DNA of 9,434 nucleotides, from contig JBGQNR010000243.1 in assembly GCA_041501225.1 (NCBI GenBank), positions 1 to 9,434 on the forward strand, in the 5' to 3' direction. Each line of letters begins with the position of its first letter. Position 1 is the first letter of the stretch. The stretch comes from JAFNAG01 sp041501225. GTDB taxonomy: Bacteria; Acidobacteriota; UBA6911. The position numbers and the translations under genes were made by a program. This document shows positions 6,367 through 9,434 of the stretch, piece by piece. The notes beneath the pieces are model-generated. The model was not told where the DNA came from. It ran no database searches and saw only the letters and a list, made by a program, of their open reading frames with translations.

Positions 6367-7992
6367 TTATTCCCGCTTGTAGTCTGCCATCTGAGCCATG
6401 GCTACCTGCATCTCGCGTAGCCGCGCAATCACCTGCGTCGGCACACCGGCTTCGCGCAGCTTATCGACCGACCTGAACACCCCGCGCGCGTCCCGCGCTG
6501 CGATGATCCTCCGCGCCATACGCAAATCCACTCCCGGCACGGTCATCCACTCCGCAACGCTCGCCGTATTCAGGTTCATGGTTAACGGCTCGCTCCGTTT
6601 CGTTTCCCAGACAGCCGGCGCGATCTTAAACGCCGTGTTCGCCACCCACAGCTCCGGACCGAGACTCGCGTCGAGCGCCATTTTTCGATCCGCCACCTGG
6701 GCAATGATGGAATCGAGCAACTGGAACGGATGGTCCTGGCGAAAGGCGGCGATATCACCCCGTCCGCCGTCCGCGGCTGCATGCTCCAGCCCTGACGCCA
6801 GTTGCTGCGAAACTGTCGCGCCCCAGGTTGTCTCGATGAATATCGCGTAAATGCGTTTCGCCTCGTCCGGAAACAGCTTCGCGTACTGCTCGACCAGGTT
6901 GATCATCGGAGGCCGATTCCGTTCAGCGCTCCGCAGCTTCTCCATTGCCGCGAACAGCTTCAGGTTGACGTTCTCATAGGGCGTAATGGCCTGCTCTGGC
7001 GCTTCGACATGGCCCCCAAGGAACCGCTGATAGAACGACGCCTCGAGGTAATGCTTGCGCAATTGATCGTCATTCACCATGCGATAGAGCAACGTCGCAA
7101 TAATACCCTCGCTCGCCATCATCTCCTGCCCATTCTTCAGTTCCGTAGGAAGAAACGCGGTGGAGGTCTCCTGGTCGATGAACAGCCGGTACAGGTCGGG
7201 GTGCGGATCGAGCGCAATCGGCGGCAGCGGCCTGCGATGAATGAACAGGTTGCGCTTGACTCCGTCGGTACGCAGTTGGCCGTCGGCAGCGCTGAGCCAG
7301 AATAATTCGAAGTCAGTAGCGCTGACTCCGCTCATGAGCATCCGCAGGTAAGCGTTGGTTGTGACATCGCGCGCGAGCGGCTGAAAGTGCTCTGCGTAGC
7401 CCTCGTCGAATGCGGTCGGATAATCGGTCACGCTCATGCTCTGGTGCATCTTGCGCGACTGCCCGTTGCCCACACCTCCAGTGAGCGCTTTCAGGATGAG
7501 GTGGCCCAGCTCGTGCGAGAAGATCTCCTCGAAGTCGCCGGTATCAATGCTGTTCTGACTGACTACGAGATCAACATAGCCGGACAGCACGAGTTTGCGT
7601 GTTGCGGTCTCCTCCAGCCAAAAGCCGAACCGCGCGAAACCGCCTTCTTCGGTTGACATCAAGAGGTACATGGGCGCGGCGAGCCATTCCTCAACTGGCG
7701 TGCGGGCCGTCTCGGGTCGTGCCGCGATCAGGTTGCGCGCGTAGCGATCGAGCCGCAGCGCCTGTTGCGCAAAGCTCTTGTCAAGGTCAGTCCGTACCCT
7801 CTCGACGAGTTTGCTGGCGGGCGCCGGGCGAAAAACCGGATACGACCTGCCGTCCGGCGCGATCGCGGTCACAACAGTTTTCCTGGCATCAAGAACAGGA
7901 ATTAGGATTTCGCACGGCACCGTCGGCGGCCCCGGCGCGGCGCCGGCGAGCGCGGTTAACAGCAGCAGTACAGTAGCTATTTGGATTTTCAT
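6367..7992 (-). CDS. Secreted putative zinc metallopeptidase (HExxH...E) with C-terminal helix-hairpin-helix
   Basis: A 541-residue protein starting with a clear signal peptide (MKIQIATVLLLLTALAGAAP), so exported or periplasmic. HELGH at residues 160-164 followed by DEGYAEHF with Glu197 fits gluzincin (peptidase MA-like) zinc ligands: two His plus a Glu 33 residues further. Residues 473-526 (NLNTAS...VPGV...ARRIIAARDARGVFRSVDKL) are a ComEA-type helix-hairpin-helix, a fold that usually binds DNA backbone. The first hairpin reads PGVD instead of PGIG and the second is poorly kept, so DNA binding may be weak. ATG at 7992 is preferred to a GTG at 8016 because the signal peptide starts there; neither has a good Shine-Dalgarno. 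The gene stands alone between inverted repeat arms. The combination is not one I can name; peptidase activity and DNA binding are inferred from motifs. Confidence 0.8.
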   Translation of the reverse strand: MKIQIATVLLLLTALAGAAPGPPTVPCEILIPVLDARKTVVTAIAPDGRSYPVFRPAPASKLVERVRTDLDKSFAQQALRLDRYARNLIAARPETARTPVEEWLAAPMYLLMSTEEGGFARFGFWLEETATRKLVLSGYVDLVVSQNSIDTGDFEEIFSHELGHLILKALTGGVGNGQSRKMHQSMSVTDYPTAFDEGYAEHFQPLARDVTTNAYLRMLMSGVSATDFELFWLSAADGQLRTDGVKRNLFIHRRPLPPIALDPHPDLYRLFIDQETSTAFLPTELKNGQEMMASEGIIATLLYRMVNDDQLRKHYLEASFYQRFLGGHVEAPEQAITPYENVNLKLFAAMEKLRSAERNRPPMINLVEQYAKLFPDEAKRIYAIFIETTWGATVSQQLASGLEHAAADGGRGDIAAFRQDHPFQLLDSIIAQVADRKMALDASLGPELWVANTAFKIAPAVWETKRSEPLTMNLNTASVAEWMTVPGVDLRMARRIIAARDARGVFRSVDKLREAGVPTQVIARLREMQVAMAQMADYKRE

Positions 7993-8150
7993 GGCTGTCA
8001 GTATAGAAAGCCTCACACTCAGATCGTGAGCGCATCTTACTAAAGTCCGTCCGGCGCCGAGAACCCGAGAATCGGCATTCTACGCAACTTGGGAAGGAAC
8101 AAGCGGTGCCCTCAGCAGTCGAGTTTTGCCGGACACCAACGGATAGTCCA

Positions 8151-8240
8151 AATTGACTTCGTTTGGGATCACAGCCTGGGCGCGGCTGCCGTTCAGGTTC
8201 TGAGATAAGATGTTGTGTTAACTTCGACGGGCCGCTCCGG
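8151..8240 (+). repeat. Inverted repeat arm B, upstream of the metallopeptidase/HHH gene
   Basis: AATTGAC at 8151 through CCGG at 8240, the partner of 6192-6282 in opposite orientation. The inner end is 158 bp upstream of the ATG at 7992. Matched inner and outer ends mean the two arms symmetrically bracket one gene. I see no clear target-site duplication outside the arms. Confidence 0.85.
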
Positions 8241-8496
8241 GGCCTCCCCGTCGCAGGCGGGGTCGATTGTACATCGGAATCAGTGCTCGAACTCGAGTAT
8301 TGTGAAAACCTCTGCCCAGGTGTGCCGGGACGGAATGCCGCCATGCCATTCCGGCACGAGAGGCGAAAGTTGACATAAGGCCCCATATCAGAGGCTGCAG
8401 GAGACACATTCTAGGCGGCCCGCGCGCCAAAACCGCAGCTTGATTTTCCTATGCGCCGTGCTTTAGCCGGCGAATGGGGCGCTCCCATCTAACATT

Positions 8497-8505
8497 TGGT
8501 AAGAT
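8497..8505 (+). promoter_or_regulatory. Possible extended -10 promoter for a leaderless nucleosidase transcript
   Basis: TG-G-TAAGAT (8497-8505) fits an extended -10 element. Its last base is six nucleotides before the ATG at 8512, so transcription would begin at or near the A of the start codon. The absence of a Shine-Dalgarno before this ATG agrees with a leaderless message. No -35 box is visible. Inference from spacing only. Confidence 0.35.
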
Positions 8506-8511
8506 ATCCCC

Positions 8512-9288
8512 ATGGTCAAAAAAATCTTTGGGGGGATATTCATCAGTGTCCTGATCTGTGCTGCCTGGGCATGTGCCGGGCGATCCGGGCCGTCCGTTCA
8601 TGCGGTCGTGCTGGTGTCGGCCAATGCGGAATGGGCGGTCGTTAAGACGCTGGTTCCCGGCCAACGCTGCGAGAAATCGCCTTTTGGAGAGTATTTCGTC
8701 AGGAGGTTCGATTTGCCGGACAGGCCCAGCCGGTCTGTGATTATTCTCCAGGGCGGATGGGGCAAGGCCAGTGCGGCCGCTTCCACTCAGTTTGCCATTG
8801 ATCGCTGGAATCCCAGCCTGTTGATCAACCTGGGCACATGCGGCGGTTTCGAGGGAGCAGTCGAACGCGGCGCGATCATCCTGGCAAGGAAAACAGTCAT
8901 CTACGACATCATTGAACGAATGGGGGATGCCGAGGATGCCGTCAAAGATTATTCAAGCGAAATCGACTTGAATTGGCTGAAACGGCCGTTGCCGCTGCCC
9001 GTTCTCGAGACGGTTCTTGTCTCAGCGGACCAGGACATAGATCCGCAAGCCATCGCCATGCTGAGGACGAAGTACGGCGCCGTTGCCGCAGATTGGGAAT
9101 CGGGGGCTATTGCCCACGTGGCACGGCGCAACGCGAAGCGGCTCCTCATATTGCGGGGTGTGACGGACCTGGTGAGCGAGACGGGAGGCGAAGCCTATGG
9201 AAAAACTGAGGTCTTCAGAAAGAATACGGAAACCATCATGAAAGCTCTATTTGACACGCTGCCTGCCTTGCTGGGAGCGGAGAGGTAG
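8512..9288 (+). CDS. Exported MTA/SAH nucleosidase-like protein (PNP/UDP phosphorylase superfamily)
   Basis: A 258-residue protein with the Pfs/MTAN fold signature. Members cleave the N-glycosidic bond of 5'-methylthioadenosine or S-adenosylhomocysteine, releasing adenine. Catalytic candidates fit: Glu40 in VSANAEW for E. coli Glu12, Glu196 in DWESGAIAHV for Glu174, and Asp219 in RGVTD for Asp197. The 23-residue Glu-Asp spacing is exactly that of E. coli MTAN. NLGTCGG (about 105-111) is the glycine-rich nucleoside-site motif. The family's usual MEG is WES here, so substrate may differ. Unlike the cytoplasmic enzyme, it begins with MVKKIFGGIFISVLICAAWA followed by Cys21, a signal peptide or possible lipoprotein signal; Trp at -2 makes the lipobox poor. 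No close partner gene suggests a pathway. Fold confident; exact substrate and location not. Confidence 0.85.
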   Translation: MVKKIFGGIFISVLICAAWACAGRSGPSVHAVVLVSANAEWAVVKTLVPGQRCEKSPFGEYFVRRFDLPDRPSRSVIILQGGWGKASAAASTQFAIDRWNPSLLINLGTCGGFEGAVERGAIILARKTVIYDIIERMGDAEDAVKDYSSEIDLNWLKRPLPLPVLETVLVSADQDIDPQAIAMLRTKYGAVAADWESGAIAHVARRNAKRLLILRGVTDLVSETGGEAYGKTEVFRKNTETIMKALFDTLPALLGAER

Positions 9289-9309
9289 ACAACTGCTGCC
9301 GGCGTACTC

Positions 9310-9340
9310 TTCCTCGGGCGAGCAGGAACTTGCCGAGGAA
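9310..9340 (+). terminator. Hairpin after the nucleosidase gene
   Basis: TTCCTCGG (9310-9317) pairs perfectly with CCGAGGAA (9333-9340) around a 15-base loop, 21 bases after the stop. There is no T-tract, so it is at best a candidate terminator. Confidence 0.35.
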
Positions 9341-9402
9341 ATCGGCGGCGAGGGCACCCAGCACGCGTAAAATTCGATACCGGTTAGGGAGGAGGAAACC
9401 TG

Positions 9403-9434
9403 ATGTCAAGGCTAGGAGCCCGTCCGAGAATTAG
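9403..9434 (+). CDS. Possible start of a further gene, truncated by the window edge
   Basis: A strong purine-rich Shine-Dalgarno (AGGGAGGAGGAAA, 9386-9398) lies directly before ATG at 9403, and the frame stays open to the edge (MSRLGARPRI). However, from the third codon it coincides with direct repeat copy 2, so the coding start may have been interrupted by that repeat, or the repeat may itself encode the N-terminus. Ten codons cannot decide. Confidence 0.25.
   Translation, partial: MSRLGARPRI
9410..9432 (+). repeat. Direct repeat copy 2 (GGCTAGGAGCC...CGAGAATT)
   Basis: GGCTAGGAGCC followed by CGTCCGAGAATT, 20 of 23 identical to 5728-5750 and in the same orientation, 3682 bp away. The window ends two bases later, so how far the repeat continues to the right is unknown. 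After copy 1 the sequence reads CGG; here it reads AG. Confidence 0.6.

Larger units (their letters stand above)
7993..8511. other. 519-bp divergent intergenic region
   Basis: It lies between the starts of two divergent genes and must hold both promoters. It carries inverted repeat arm B (8151-8240), a bulged hairpin GTGCC...GGAATG/CATTCC GGCAC (8322-8357), and a sequence at 8362-8397 (GGCGAAAGTTGACATAAGG onward) that resembles the plus-strand reading of arm A (about 17 of 27 over its core), possibly a decayed third copy. TTGACA at 8370-8375 has no matching -10 box. No open frame here looks coding. Confidence 0.6.

Noticed and set aside
8014..8016. GTG start giving eight extra residues to the metallopeptidase/HHH protein
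   Set aside because: The signal peptide begins at the ATG at 7992 and the extra residues add nothing characteristic; no Shine-Dalgarno supports the GTG.
6192..8240. Calling the inverted-repeat-bracketed segment an insertion sequence
   Set aside because: The enclosed protein has a signal peptide and metallopeptidase/HHH motifs, no transposase signature, and no target duplication is visible.
8563..8574. Lipoprotein lipobox around Cys21 of the nucleosidase
   Set aside because: Residues before the Cys (A-W-A) do not fit the usual L-(A/S)-(G/A) pattern; kept only as a possibility.

Overview
The window looks like chromosomal DNA from a GC-rich environmental bacterium, most probably an acidobacterium. 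I infer this from secreted S8 peptidases with Trp-Gly-Asp hexapeptide repeats and a membrane domain of the kind found at the N-terminus of HD-GYP/GGDEF sensors. No ribosomal or other phylogenetic marker is present, so the assignment is tentative.

Layout, left to right. (1) 2-4005: two tandem paralogous secreted subtilisin-family (S8) peptidases on the + strand, 62 bp apart. The first runs off the left edge; its reading frame is open to base 2, and homology to its neighbour extends upstream of the first in-window start codon. Each has an I9-like propeptide, a complete Asp/His/Asn/Ser catalytic set, and a C-terminal block of WGD hexads (AILWGD in the first, GVLWGD in the second). (2) 4006-4235: an intergenic leader rich in hairpins, ending in two interlocking complementary segments just before a Shine-Dalgarno site. 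(3) 4236-5702: a polytopic membrane protein made of two homologous halves, with no output domain. (4) 5703-6366: no convincing gene; it holds a nested stem-loop, one copy of a direct repeat, a TATAAT-containing tandem duplication, and one arm of an inverted repeat. (5) 6367-7992, minus strand: a secreted protein combining a gluzincin-type HExxH...E metallopeptidase site with a C-terminal ComEA-like helix-hairpin-helix. (6) 7993-8511: intergenic, carrying the other arm of the inverted repeat, so the minus-strand gene sits alone between ~76-90 bp inverted arms. (7) 8512-9288: a 5'-methylthioadenosine/S-adenosylhomocysteine nucleosidase-like protein with an export signal. (8) 9289-9434: a hairpin, a strong Shine-Dalgarno followed by a possible gene start at the right edge, and the second copy of the direct repeat.

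Four of the five main products carry a visible or inferred export signal and the fifth is a membrane protein, so this is a cell-envelope and secretion neighbourhood. The two peptidases are probably one transcription unit that arose by duplication. The other genes show no obvious shared pathway. The least explained items are the structured leader before the membrane protein, the inverted repeats bracketing the metallopeptidase/HHH gene, and the paralogue-specific homogenisation of the WGD repeats.
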